Positions 16,648-24,375 of a stretch of DNA of 64,000 bases are shown here, one piece after another; positions within the stretch are counted from its first letter, which is position 1, and every line of letters starts with the position of its first letter. The DNA is from Janthinobacterium sp. TB1-E2. Its GTDB lineage: Bacteria > Pseudomonadota > Gammaproteobacteria > Burkholderiales > Burkholderiaceae_D. A model generated the notes under the pieces. That model was not told the DNA's origin. It was given only the letters and a program-made list of their open reading frames with translations, and did no database searches. Location: the NCBI RefSeq assembly GCF_036885605.1, contig NZ_CP142523.1:6014001-6078000 (forward strand), written 5' to 3'. The position numbers were made by a program, and so were the translations under genes.

Positions 16648-17070
16648 ATGAAAAAAACAGGATCAGCCGTCTGGAGTGGCGGCCTTAAAGATGGCAAAGG
16701 GTTTATTTCCACCCAAAGCGGCGCGCTCGACAATGTAGCCTATGGCTTCAACACGCGCTTCGAAGACGGTCCCGGCAGCAATCCGGAAGAACTGATCGGC
16801 GCGGCCCATGCGGCCTGCTTCACCATGGCCCTGTCCGGCCAGCTGGGCGAGGCGGGCCTGCGCGCCACCGCCCTGAAAACCACGGCCGATGTCAGCCTGG
16901 AAAAAATCGATGGCAGCTATGCCATCACGGCCGTGCACCTAACCCTGGTGGCGACCATTCCCGGCGCCACCGACGAAGCGTTCCAGGACGCGGCCCTGCG
17001 CGCCAAGCTCGGTTGCCCCGTATCGAAGTTGCTGGCCACGGAAATCACCTTGGACGCCCATCTGGAGTAA
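16648..17070 (+). CDS. OsmC/Ohr-family peroxiredoxin-like protein
   Basis: 140 residues, full-length OsmC fold. The two redox cysteines are visible: the first in GAAHAACFTMALSGQL (about residue 58) and the second in KLGCPVSKLLA (about residue 126). The family reduces organic hydroperoxides. The AAGGAG site 8 bp before the ATG supports the start. The next gene on the same strand is glyoxalase I (112 bp away), so both could serve detoxification, but a shared transcript is not shown. Confidence 0.88.
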   Translation: MKKTGSAVWSGGLKDGKGFISTQSGALDNVAYGFNTRFEDGPGSNPEELIGAAHAACFTMALSGQLGEAGLRATALKTTADVSLEKIDGSYAITAVHLTLVATIPGATDEAFQDAALRAKLGCPVSKLLATEITLDAHLE

Positions 17071-17182
17071 GCACGCCACCGTCCGCCGCCCCGGTAGCAG
17101 CGGGCGGCAGGGGCGGTCTCGGCAAGAAAGCCGTAAAACGCATAAAATCCTGCCATTCCCCTATCACCATCAAGGATTTACG

Positions 17183-17590
17183 ATGCGTATTTTGCACACC
17201 ATGTTACGGGTCGGCGACCTGCAGCGCTCCATCGATTTTTACACCAAGGTCCTGGGCATGACGCTGCTGCGCACCAGCGACAATCCGGAATACCAGTACA
17301 CCCTGGCCTTCGTCGGCTATGGCTCGAATCCCGATCATGCGGAACTGGAACTGACGTATAACTATGGCACCACCAGCTACGAGCTGGGTACGGCGTATGG
17401 CCACATCGCCATTTCGGCCGACGACATCGTCGCCGCTTGCGGCGCGGCACGCGCGAATGGCGGCAACGTCACGCGCGAACCGGGTCCCGTCAAAGGCGGC
17501 AATACCGTCATCGCCTTCATCACCGATCCGGACGGCTACAAGATCGAATTGATCGAACGCAAGTTCGACGGCCAGGGCGGCGGGCTGTAA
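17183..17590 (+). CDS. gloA: Lactoylglutathione lyase (glyoxalase I)
   Basis: Converts the methylglyoxal-glutathione hemithioacetal to S-lactoylglutathione, 135 residues. The metal ligands of the E. coli enzyme are all present: His5 (MRILHTML), Glu56 (HAELELTYN), His74 (AYGHIAISADD) and Glu122 (YKIELIERK). An AAGGA site precedes the ATG by about 7 bp. It is convergent with the LysR gene, separated by only 4 bp. Confidence 0.95.
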   Translation: MRILHTMLRVGDLQRSIDFYTKVLGMTLLRTSDNPEYQYTLAFVGYGSNPDHAELELTYNYGTTSYELGTAYGHIAISADDIVAACGAARANGGNVTREPGPVKGGNTVIAFITDPDGYKIELIERKFDGQGGGL

Positions 17591-17594
17591 GTCC

Positions 17595-18509
17595 TCAGCC
17601 TGGCTCGGCGGCCTGTGCAATGGCCGCGCGTAGCCAGGCGATGCCCGCATCGCCGTCCGTGCGGCGGTGCCGTATCGTTTCAAACGCAAACGGCGCGATG
17701 GCAAATGGCGCGGCATACAGCGCCAGCCCCTGCGCCGCACTGTCCTGCAAGGCGCGCTGCGCCACCGTCAGGATCAAGTCCGTCCCCCTCACGACCTCCG
17801 GTGCGACCGTCCAGTACGGCACACGCACGGCGATGCGGCGTGTCTGTCCCAGCTGGGCCAGGGCAGCATCGACTTCGGCCGCCATGCCGCCTTCGCTGGA
17901 TGCCACCAGCACATGCGGGCGCGCCAGATAGGTTTCCAGGCTCAGCATTTCACCGGACGCCAGGCTGGCAGGATCGAGCGCGCACACGAATGTTTCCTCG
18001 AACAGGGTTTCACGATGTAACTGCTCGGGCAGTTGCGGAAACACGCCCAGCGCCAGGTCGATCTCGCCATCCTGCACGCCAGCGATCACGGCCGATCGGC
18101 TGGCATAGCTGATGGCCAGGTCGATACCGGGCGCTTCCACGCGCAAGCGGCGCAGCAAACGCGGCAAGATCAGCGCCGCGCCGTAATCCGACATGGCCAG
18201 GCGAAACACGCGCTGCGCCGTGGCCGCCTCGAAGACGGCGCCACCGAGCACGGAGCGCACGCTTTGCAAGGCTTCGGCCAGCGGCCGCGCCAGCTCCAAA
18301 GCACGCGCCGTCGGCTGGAAGCCGCCCTTGCCACGCAGCAGCAGCGGATCGCCGAGCAGATGGCGCAAGCGGGCCAGCGCATGGCTGACGGCAGGCTGGC
18401 TCATGTGCAAGCGCTCGGCCGCGCGCGACAAATGGCGCTCGCTGAGCAGCGCTTCCAGGATTACCAGCAGGTTCAAATCCACGGCCCGCAGATTATTCAT
18501 TTGCTGCAT
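17595..18509 (-). CDS. LysR-family transcriptional regulator
   Basis: 304 residues with an N-terminal winged helix-turn-helix (RHLSRAAERLHMSQPAVSHAL, residues about 24-44) and a C-terminal effector domain. The DLNLLVILEALL opening places it near the NodD/LinR/PcpR-like group. It is divergent from the small membrane transporter at 18591 with an 81-bp shared regulatory gap, so that transporter gene is its most likely target by position. Its inducer is unknown. Confidence 0.85.
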   Translation of the reverse strand: MQQMNNLRAVDLNLLVILEALLSERHLSRAAERLHMSQPAVSHALARLRHLLGDPLLLRGKGGFQPTARALELARPLAEALQSVRSVLGGAVFEAATAQRVFRLAMSDYGAALILPRLLRRLRVEAPGIDLAISYASRSAVIAGVQDGEIDLALGVFPQLPEQLHRETLFEETFVCALDPASLASGEMLSLETYLARPHVLVASSEGGMAAEVDAALAQLGQTRRIAVRVPYWTVAPEVVRGTDLILTVAQRALQDSAAQGLALYAAPFAIAPFAFETIRHRRTDGDAGIAWLRAAIAQAAEPG

Positions 18510-18590
18510 AGTTGGCTGACAAACTACGAATTGGATTTAATGATGACAGCATAATACGATGACTCCATCAACTCAACTTTGGAGTCACAC

Positions 18591-19058
18591 ATGCATGGAT
18601 GGATTACCGTATTTGCCCCGCTGGCCATGCTGGCCGGCGCCGTCGTCCCGTTCCAGGCGGGCGCGAATGCCGCGCTGGGCCGCAACCTGGGCCACCCGCT
18701 GTGGGCCACGCTCGCCTCGCTGGCCGTCAGCGCCGTGCTCGCGTCGCTCGTGATGCTGGTCTGGCGGGTGCCCGCGCCCGATGTCGGTCTCGCCATGCGT
18801 GGACCGGGCTGGTCCTGGCTGGGCGGCGCGGCCGGCGTGTTTTACATTACGGCCGCGCTGATGCTGGCCCCGCGCATGGGTTCCGGCCCCTTCATGGCGG
18901 CCGTCATCGGCGGACAGATGCTGGCCGCGCTGGCCATCGACCGCTACGGTTTGCTGGGCTTTGCCGTCAAGCACATTTCTCCGCTGCATTGGGCCGGTGC
19001 GGGACTGGTGGTGGCGGGGGTGATCCTCACGCAAATAGCCAACAGCCGTGCCGCGTGA
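18591..19058 (+). CDS. Small DMT-superfamily membrane transporter (DUF606/YdcZ-like)
   Basis: 155 residues with five hydrophobic helices and almost no hydrophilic loops (for example AALMLAPRMGSGPFMAAVIG and WAGAGLVVAGVILTQIA). The N-terminal PLAMLAGAVVPFQAGANAAL with its conserved Q-x-G-x-N is typical of DUF606 half-size transporters. The ATG at 18591 follows GGAG by 6 bp; the TTG at 18579 is rejected. Divergent from a LysR gene that may control it. Substrate unknown. Confidence 0.8.
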   Translation: MHGWITVFAPLAMLAGAVVPFQAGANAALGRNLGHPLWATLASLAVSAVLASLVMLVWRVPAPDVGLAMRGPGWSWLGGAAGVFYITAALMLAPRMGSGPFMAAVIGGQMLAALAIDRYGLLGFAVKHISPLHWAGAGLVVAGVILTQIANSRAA

Positions 19059-19075
19059 AAACAGGTCAAGACGAA

Positions 19076-19107
19076 GAAAAACCAGCGCCGTCACCGGGGC
19101 TGGTTTT
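19076..19107. terminator. Bidirectional terminator between the DMT transporter and tolC
   Basis: AAAACCAGC pairs with GCTGGTTTT across an 11- to 12-base loop, giving T runs on both strands. It lies between two convergent genes, 18 bp past the transporter stop codon and about 24 bp past the TolC stop codon. Confidence 0.7.
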
Positions 19108-19130
19108 CATCTGAATCTGCAGAAAAAAGA

Positions 19131-20453
19131 TTACTTGTCGAGCAAGGCGTTGACGGGCATCAAATCCGTTTCCTTCAACGTGCCGGCCGCCGCCTTCAGG
19201 CGCAAGCCGTTCATGATGGTGTCGTAGCGGGCTTTCGACAGGTCTTTTTGCGTCGAAAACAATTGTTTCTGCGCATTCAAGACGTCGATATTGATGCGTA
19301 CGCCCACTTGATAACCGAGCTGGTTCGACTCCAGTGCCGACTTGCTCGACACTTCCGCCGCTTCCAGCGCCTTGACTTGCGCCAGGCCGCTGTTGACGCC
19401 CAGGAAAGCCTGGCGCGCGCCTTGCGATGCCGTGCGGCGTGCCGTTTCCAGGTCGTTGCGGGCCTTGTTTTCCAGCGCGATCGACTCGCGCACCTTGCTG
19501 GTGACGGCAAAGCCGCTGAAGATCGGGATGCTCCACTGCACGCCGATGGCGTTGTTGTTGGAACTGCCGCTGCCGCCGCCCGTCGTGTAGGTGTGGCCCG
19601 CGTTGGCGATCAGGTCCAGGGTCGGATAATGGCCGGCGCGGTTGCGGCCGATGTCGCGCTTGGCCGATTCCACGTTGAACTGGGCCGTGACGACGCCAAA
19701 GTTCTGCTCTTCCGCCGAGCTCACCCATGGTTCGATGGCGGCCGGTTCCGGCGCGCTGATGACCACGCCCGTGCGCATCGGCGCCAGCGACGTTGGCGCT
19801 TCGCCGATGATGGTTTGCAAGGCGCTGCGCTTGTTGGCCAGGTCATTGATGGCGGCAAATTCCTGCGCCACCACCAGGTCGTAGGCCGCCTGCGCTTCGT
19901 GCGTGTCGGTAATCGTTTGCGTGCCGACTTCGAAGTTGCGCTTGGCCGATGCCAGTTGCTCTGTCGTAGCCACTTTTTGCGCCTGCGTGGCGCCCAGGTT
20001 GTCCTGCGCGCTCAGCACGTCGAAATACGCCTGCGCCACGCGCGTGATCAGATCTTGCTGTACCTGTGCAAATTGCGCTTCGGCAATCGCCTGCGCCAGC
20101 TTGCTTTGCTGATAGGTTTCCCAGCGATCCCAGCGGAACAGCGGCTGCGCCAGGGTCAGATTGTAGGTATTCGTGTGCACCTTGACCGTCGGCATGGAAA
20201 TCGTGCTGGTGATCGGCTCGATACTGTTGCGCGTATTGCTGCCCGAAGCCGACACTTGCGGCAGCAAGCCTGCCAACCCCTGCGGAACCCGCTCCATCCC
20301 GGCCGACAGGGCCGCACGCGCACTCGCATACTGCGCGTCATTGGCCAGCGCCTGCTGGTACACCTGGATGAGATCGGCCGCCTGCGCTTGCAGCGAGCAT
20401 GTCATCGAGACAAAGGCGCTGGTCATCAGCACGGCGATAAGGGGTTTCCGCAT
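19131..20453 (-). CDS. tolC: TolC-family outer membrane efflux channel
   Basis: 440 residues, with a signal peptide (MRKPLIAVLMTSAFVSMTCSLQAQA) and two outer-membrane-efflux-protein repeats. Typical motifs are DLIQVYQQALANDAQYASAR near the mature start, and NTYNLTLAQPLFRWDRW. A trimer forms the outer-membrane and periplasmic tunnel for type I secretion and tripartite efflux pumps. GGAG lies upstream of the ATG. It follows the PCMT-like and rhodanese genes on the same strand; this order is familiar in betaproteobacteria. Confidence 0.92.
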   Translation of the reverse strand: MRKPLIAVLMTSAFVSMTCSLQAQAADLIQVYQQALANDAQYASARAALSAGMERVPQGLAGLLPQVSASGSNTRNSIEPITSTISMPTVKVHTNTYNLTLAQPLFRWDRWETYQQSKLAQAIAEAQFAQVQQDLITRVAQAYFDVLSAQDNLGATQAQKVATTEQLASAKRNFEVGTQTITDTHEAQAAYDLVVAQEFAAINDLANKRSALQTIIGEAPTSLAPMRTGVVISAPEPAAIEPWVSSAEEQNFGVVTAQFNVESAKRDIGRNRAGHYPTLDLIANAGHTYTTGGGSGSSNNNAIGVQWSIPIFSGFAVTSKVRESIALENKARNDLETARRTASQGARQAFLGVNSGLAQVKALEAAEVSSKSALESNQLGYQVGVRINIDVLNAQKQLFSTQKDLSKARYDTIMNGLRLKAAAGTLKETDLMPVNALLDK

Positions 20454-20594
20454 TGCATTTCTCCGTTGGAGTCGTCAAAAGTTGATGGAATCAAAAATCT
20501 GCTACCGCTTGCCTTGCGCCCGCCGGGTGAGCGGGGTACAGGCCTCCGCAGGCATGCAGGAAAACATGCCTGGGTGCATCTACTGCAAAATAAC

Positions 20595-20918
20595 TTAGTA
20601 TTTAGGCATCGCGCTGTCGACTTGCAGCGCCCAGGCGTGCACGCCGCCCGTCAAATTACTGATCTTGCCAAAACCGTTGCGCTCCAGGAAGGCCGCCACT
20701 TGCATGCTGCGCATGCCGTGATGGCAGATGCAGACGATCTCGGCGTCTTCATCGAGGTCATCGATGCGGGCAGGAATCGAGTTCATCTGCATCAGGGTGG
20801 CACCGTCGAGGTGGCACAGGTCAAACTCCCACTGTTCCCGCACGTCCAGCAACAACGGACGCGGGCGGGAAGGGTCAGCCAGCCAGGCGGCCAGCTGCGG
20901 TGCACTCAAATGCTCCAT
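20595..20918 (-). CDS. Single-domain rhodanese-like sulfurtransferase
   Basis: 107 residues, GlpE-sized. The active-site loop CHHGMRS (about residues 65-71) contains the catalytic Cys, and PLLLDVREQWEFDLCHLDGA is the usual rhodanese N-terminal motif. It lies 13 bp downstream of the PCMT-like gene and is probably co-transcribed with it. The ATG at 20918 gives the family start (MEHLSAPQLAAWL). The in vivo sulfur acceptor is unknown. Confidence 0.9.
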   Translation of the reverse strand: MEHLSAPQLAAWLADPSRPRPLLLDVREQWEFDLCHLDGATLMQMNSIPARIDDLDEDAEIVCICHHGMRSMQVAAFLERNGFGKISNLTGGVHAWALQVDSAMPKY

Positions 20919-20931
20919 CGAATCGGTCGCC

Positions 20932-21582
20932 TCAGAACTGGAAATGCGACGGTGCAACAGCTTGCAGCGGCGTGACATTGGTTTCAAACAGCTTGCGCGT
21001 GTCGTAGGCCTTGTCCGAGCTGCGCGTGATCAGATGCGCGGACATGATCGGCGCTTCGCCGATGATGGCCAGGATGCGGCCGCCCACTTTTACTTGTTGC
21101 AACAACGCTTCCGGCAACACGGCCAGGGCGCCGGACACGACGATCACGTCGTACGGCGCGCCTTTGCTCCAGCCCTGGGCGCCGTCGCCCAGTTCCACGG
21201 TGACGTTCGTCACGCCATTGGCGGTCAGGTTCTGCTCGGCCAGGGTTTTCAATTGGGGAACGATTTCCACGCTCGTCACATGCCGCGCCTTGTGCGCCAG
21301 CAAAGCGGCCATGTAGCCGCTGCCGGTGCCGATTTCCAGCACATTTTCATGCTTCTTGACGGCTACATCTTGCAAAATTCGCGCTTCCAGCTTCGGCGTC
21401 AACATGCATTCGCCGCCGCCCAGTGGAATTTCGGTATCGACGAAGGCCAAGTTTTTATAGGCGGCCGGTACGAAATCTTCACGCTTGACCACGTTCAACA
21501 GCTCCAGCACGTCGATATCCAGTACGTCCCATGGACGGATTTGCTGTTCGATCATATTGAAGCGGGCTTGTTCGATATTCAT
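20932..21582 (-). CDS. Protein-L-isoaspartate O-methyltransferase family protein
   Basis: 216 residues with a Rossmann methyltransferase core. The SAM-binding motif is VLEIGTGSGYMAALLAHKA and the family opening is ARFNMIEQQIRPWDVLD. The family repairs isoaspartyl damage, but this TolC-linked betaproteobacterial group departs from classical Pcm, so the substrate is uncertain. First gene of the PCMT-rhodanese-tolC group. Confidence 0.85.
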   Translation of the reverse strand: MNIEQARFNMIEQQIRPWDVLDIDVLELLNVVKREDFVPAAYKNLAFVDTEIPLGGGECMLTPKLEARILQDVAVKKHENVLEIGTGSGYMAALLAHKARHVTSVEIVPQLKTLAEQNLTANGVTNVTVELGDGAQGWSKGAPYDVIVVSGALAVLPEALLQQVKVGGRILAIIGEAPIMSAHLITRSSDKAYDTRKLFETNVTPLQAVAPSHFQF

Positions 21583-21751
21583 CTTTGGACTCGGTAAGTG
21601 AAGTAATAATCCGCCATTTTATCGTTGAACTGGCTGAAAGCACATGTTAACCATAAAGGCGGGGAATGGAGGGAATTTGCGACGATCTGCAGATTTGGGG
21701 GGGCGAACCTTGGAAAAGGGGCAACTGAACGGTATCAGCGGACACGGCGCG

Positions 21752-22402
21752 TCAGCTTTTCCCGGGCGCCTCCACCTGCAGGCTGCGCAAGCTCATGTCG
21801 ATAAACGCATCCATGTAGGCGATCGGATCGATATTCTTGACCTCGCACGGCAGGAAGGAATGCGTCCACATCATCAGCATGGTGACGGGTGCGCTGAGGA
21901 TGGTGCTGACGAGCACGGGATCGACCTGGCGGAATTCACCGCGCTGCATGCCCCGTTCGACCAAGGTGGCAATCAGCGCATTCCCACGCGTGACCACCTC
22001 TTCGTTGTAAAACTGCGCCAGTTCCGGGAAATTGTTCGCTTCGGCCAGCATCAGCTTGGTCAAACCGGCCAGCTTGGTGGCGCCGAACTCTTCCCACCAT
22101 TGCATCATCATGCTGCGCAATAACTCGGCGCTGCTGCTGTCCGAGGCGGCCATGCTGTCTTCCGCCTCGCCGATCGACTGCACGATATTGTCGCGCACCA
22201 CGGCCTTGAACAACTCTTGTTTATTCTCAAAGTACAGGTACAGAGTGCCTTTCGACACGCCAGCCCGCTTGGCCACATCCTCCAGGCGCGTCGATGCAAA
22301 GCCCCGTTCGACAAACAGGTCGAGGGCGGCGGCGAGCAATTCCTGCGGGCGGGCATCCTTGCGCCGCTCCCAGCGGGGCTTGGTATCAATCGGGGCTTGC
22401 AT
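21752..22402 (-). CDS. TetR-family transcriptional regulator
   Basis: 216 residues. The N-terminal TetR helix-turn-helix is RLEDVAKRAGVSKGTLYLYFENKQEL (shown in part by AGVSKGTLYLYF, about residues 46-57); the C-terminal ligand domain is unassigned. The ATG at 22402 is supported by GGAAAG about 8 bp upstream, and the longer frame would run through the promoter. Its promoter and a palindrome lie just upstream. The Tn7-like element has been inserted right behind that promoter, so any divergent target gene is now 27 kb away. Confidence 0.88.
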   Translation of the reverse strand: MQAPIDTKPRWERRKDARPQELLAAALDLFVERGFASTRLEDVAKRAGVSKGTLYLYFENKQELFKAVVRDNIVQSIGEAEDSMAASDSSSAELLRSMMMQWWEEFGATKLAGLTKLMLAEANNFPELAQFYNEEVVTRGNALIATLVERGMQRGEFRQVDPVLVSTILSAPVTMLMMWTHSFLPCEVKNIDPIAYMDAFIDMSLRSLQVEAPGKS

Positions 22403-22412
22403 GTATCTTTCC

Positions 22413-22465
22413 AAGTAACTTACTTTTGAGTCATTAATAGTAGTCCTGTCTACCGCCAAGGTCAA
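22413..22465 (-). promoter_or_regulatory. tetR promoter and probable autoregulatory operator
   Basis: On the minus strand TTGACC (22460-22465) and TACTAT (22437-22442), spaced by 17 bp, form a good sigma70 promoter. Downstream of it the odd-length palindrome AAGTAA-C-TTACTT (22413-22425) covers the expected transcript start region, 11 bp before the tetR start codon. Autorepression is inferred from position and symmetry. Confidence 0.6.
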
Positions 22466-22470
22466 GCGCG

Positions 22471-22475
22471 AGGCA
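22471..22475. repeat. Target-site duplication, left copy (AGGCA)
   Basis: The five bases AGGCA immediately precede the element's TGT terminus at 22476. The same five bases immediately follow the opposite terminus at 49455. A 5-bp duplication is the hallmark of Tn7-type insertion. Confidence 0.9.
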
Positions 22476-22570
22476 TGTTACGTCGGAATAGAAACTTGAA
22501 CACAGTAATAGAAACTTGAATGGACGATCAGGTCATTTTAATAACAACTTGAATCATATAAGTAGTTGAG
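22476..22570. repeat. Transposon R end with a TnsB-type binding-site array
   Basis: AATAGAAACTTGAA occurs at 22487-22500 and again identically at 22507-22520, then with two changes at 22540-22553. A fourth, weaker relative may lie near 22558-22570. The sites are close together, as at the Tn7 right end. All point inward. Confidence 0.8.
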
Positions 22571-22624
22571 GGTTTCCGTAAGGGTGGCACGTGCCGTGAC
22601 TTCTGGGGCCTGCTCATATTTTTA

Positions 22625-22666
22625 TTGACAAAGGAAAAAACGTGTCCATAATACTCCTATTAATAG
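22625..22666 (+). promoter_or_regulatory. Promoter and palindromic operator of the XRE gene
   Basis: TTGACA (22625-22630) and CATAAT (22647-22652), 16 bp apart, form a near-consensus promoter. A perfect 10-bp palindrome CTATTAATAG (22657-22666) lies at the expected transcript start, well placed for autorepression by the XRE protein encoded 26 bp further on. Confidence 0.6.
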
Positions 22667-22691
22667 TTTTATTTACTTCTAAAGTTAGCAT

Positions 22692-23132
22692 ATGAGCCCA
22701 TTCTCAACAGTATTTCGGGAATTGCGCATATTTTGCGAGCTACGGCAGGCTGAATTCGCCTCCCAACTTGGCTACGAACAAAGTTATATCTCAGCTATTG
22801 AGCTGGGCACCAAGGGGCCGCCATCCATCGATTTCATCGAGCGCCTGGTGCAGCGTTTACAGCTTGACGAGCATTGGAAGAAACGCTTGCTTGAAGCGCT
22901 GGACGAGTCCCAGCGAAAAATTATGTTGCCCAATGAGGCACCCGATGAGATGTACAGGATGTTCAATGAACTTCGGCGCCAGATCGGTGCATTGCACCCG
23001 GCCCAAGTGGAACTGATACGAATGGCATTGCGCATGCCTGTCATGTTGTCGCACCCACCTTTCAAACCTTTGCGCCCCCTCAAGCGCAAAGGAGAACCAG
23101 ACAGAACCGATGTGGTCGAAATAATACGGTAA
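22692..23132 (+). CDS. XRE-type helix-turn-helix regulator of the Tn7-like element
   Basis: 146 residues. The N-terminal HTH covers about residues 5-60 (LRQAEFASQLGYEQSYISAIE, shown in part by LGYEQSYISAIELG). The rest is helical with a basic tail. There is no clear ribosome site before the ATG, so translation may be weak or the transcript leader very short. It lies between the R-end binding sites and tnsA, where a regulator could control transposase expression. A stem-loop (GCCAAGCC/GGCTTGGC, about 23,133-23,152) follows the stop codon without a T run. Control of tnsABC is inferred. Confidence 0.75.
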   Translation: MSPFSTVFRELRIFCELRQAEFASQLGYEQSYISAIELGTKGPPSIDFIERLVQRLQLDEHWKKRLLEALDESQRKIMLPNEAPDEMYRMFNELRRQIGALHPAQVELIRMALRMPVMLSHPPFKPLRPLKRKGEPDRTDVVEIIR

Positions 23133-23373
23133 TGCCAAGCCGGCGGCTTGGCACCAGATCAGGACAAGACGGTTGGCTACTCTGCCCCGCGCTATTAATC
23201 CTGCCCTGCCAAAGCATCACGTAAATAGTCGCACTCGATAGTCGTGCATTGACCGACGTCCATAATGTGAGCTATTTACCTCCAAAATTTGAGCTTTTTC
23301 GTTTCTAAGACGACATGAATGCTTCGGTGCGTCATTGCGTGCGGAAAAACATATTCTGGAGATGGAGCGGTCC

Positions 23374-24375
23374 ATGTCGGGAACTACGCAACAATTGACC
23401 AGTTCGGGGCGTTTCGATGCCCCATCAGACTTGATTGCCGTTCCGGCCGAGCCGACGCCCAAGCATCGACTACAAAAAGGCATGACGCACAAGAAGTTGT
23501 GCCAGCGCATCAGGCTGGGCCATGGCATGGGTCACGGCAGCGGCTATTTGCCTTGGTTGATCCTGCGGCGCAACAACCCTTCGCCCTATTCGAATCAGGT
23601 GGCCACCTCCATGCCGCCTTTGCGCCGTGGTGCCTATTATTACTCACGTGGCGAATACCACACCGCGTTGCTGCTGTTATGGCTAGGTGTGCGGGACCTG
23701 CGCGAACAATTTCCGCTATGGCCAATCGCTCATCCCCATCCGCTCGATGGAACGCCGGGCACGGCTCCCATCCAAAGACCGTGGTCTCGGGGCTTGCTCG
23801 ATATCGCCCGTGAAGCCGGTATCGATCATGGCTACGAAATCGGTTCCGGCGTTCCCTATGTGGCGAGCCTTGACCTGCTGGCCACAGCACCGCTGCCAGG
23901 GGGAGATAGGCTGGCAGGTTTCTCGTCGAAACCGATCGTTGACCCCACTCAGGAGGTCGACTGGCGCACGCTTGAACGGCTGGAGTTAGAAAGGCGCTAT
24001 ACCGCCGCTATCGATTGTTCCTATTTCGTTTCCAGTTCCGCCCTGATACCGAAACTCATGGCCGGACAGCTTGAAGTCTGGTTGGACGCGTCGACGTTGT
24101 ATTGCGCACCGCATCTCATTACCTGGGCCGGCGAGTTCGCGCACTACCTCAACGCCAGCCTTGATCTGCCGATCAACGAAGCAGTGCTCCATGCGGCCCG
24201 TACGCTACGCCTCACGACCGCCGAGGCCTGGCTATTGTTCCAGCACTGCGCATGGACACAGAGCATCGACATCGACCCATCGCAACGTATTCTGACCTCC
24301 TACCCAGTCCGGCCAGGCGGGCGGGCCATGCGAGACGACTTGCGCCGGCGCTTTTTCGGAGATACATGGCCATGA
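23374..24375 (+). CDS. tnsA: TnsA-like endonuclease of the Tn7-like transposon
   Basis: 333 residues, restriction-endonuclease fold. In Tn7 TnsA cuts the 5' ends of the element and allows cut-and-paste rather than copy-in movement. The candidate catalytic residues are in order: Glu94 (RGEYHTALLLLWL), Asp167 (VASLDLLAT) and Lys186 (GFSSKPI), with the family run VRDLREQFPLWPI between the first two. The C-terminal domain should contact TnsC. The ATG at 23374 is chosen because GGAG lies 6 bp before it; earlier TTG/ATG starts are poorer. It overlaps tnsB by 4 bp (ATGA). Confidence 0.85.
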   Translation: MSGTTQQLTSSGRFDAPSDLIAVPAEPTPKHRLQKGMTHKKLCQRIRLGHGMGHGSGYLPWLILRRNNPSPYSNQVATSMPPLRRGAYYYSRGEYHTALLLLWLGVRDLREQFPLWPIAHPHPLDGTPGTAPIQRPWSRGLLDIAREAGIDHGYEIGSGVPYVASLDLLATAPLPGGDRLAGFSSKPIVDPTQEVDWRTLERLELERRYTAAIDCSYFVSSSALIPKLMAGQLEVWLDASTLYCAPHLITWAGEFAHYLNASLDLPINEAVLHAARTLRLTTAEAWLLFQHCAWTQSIDIDPSQRILTSYPVRPGGRAMRDDLRRRFFGDTWP

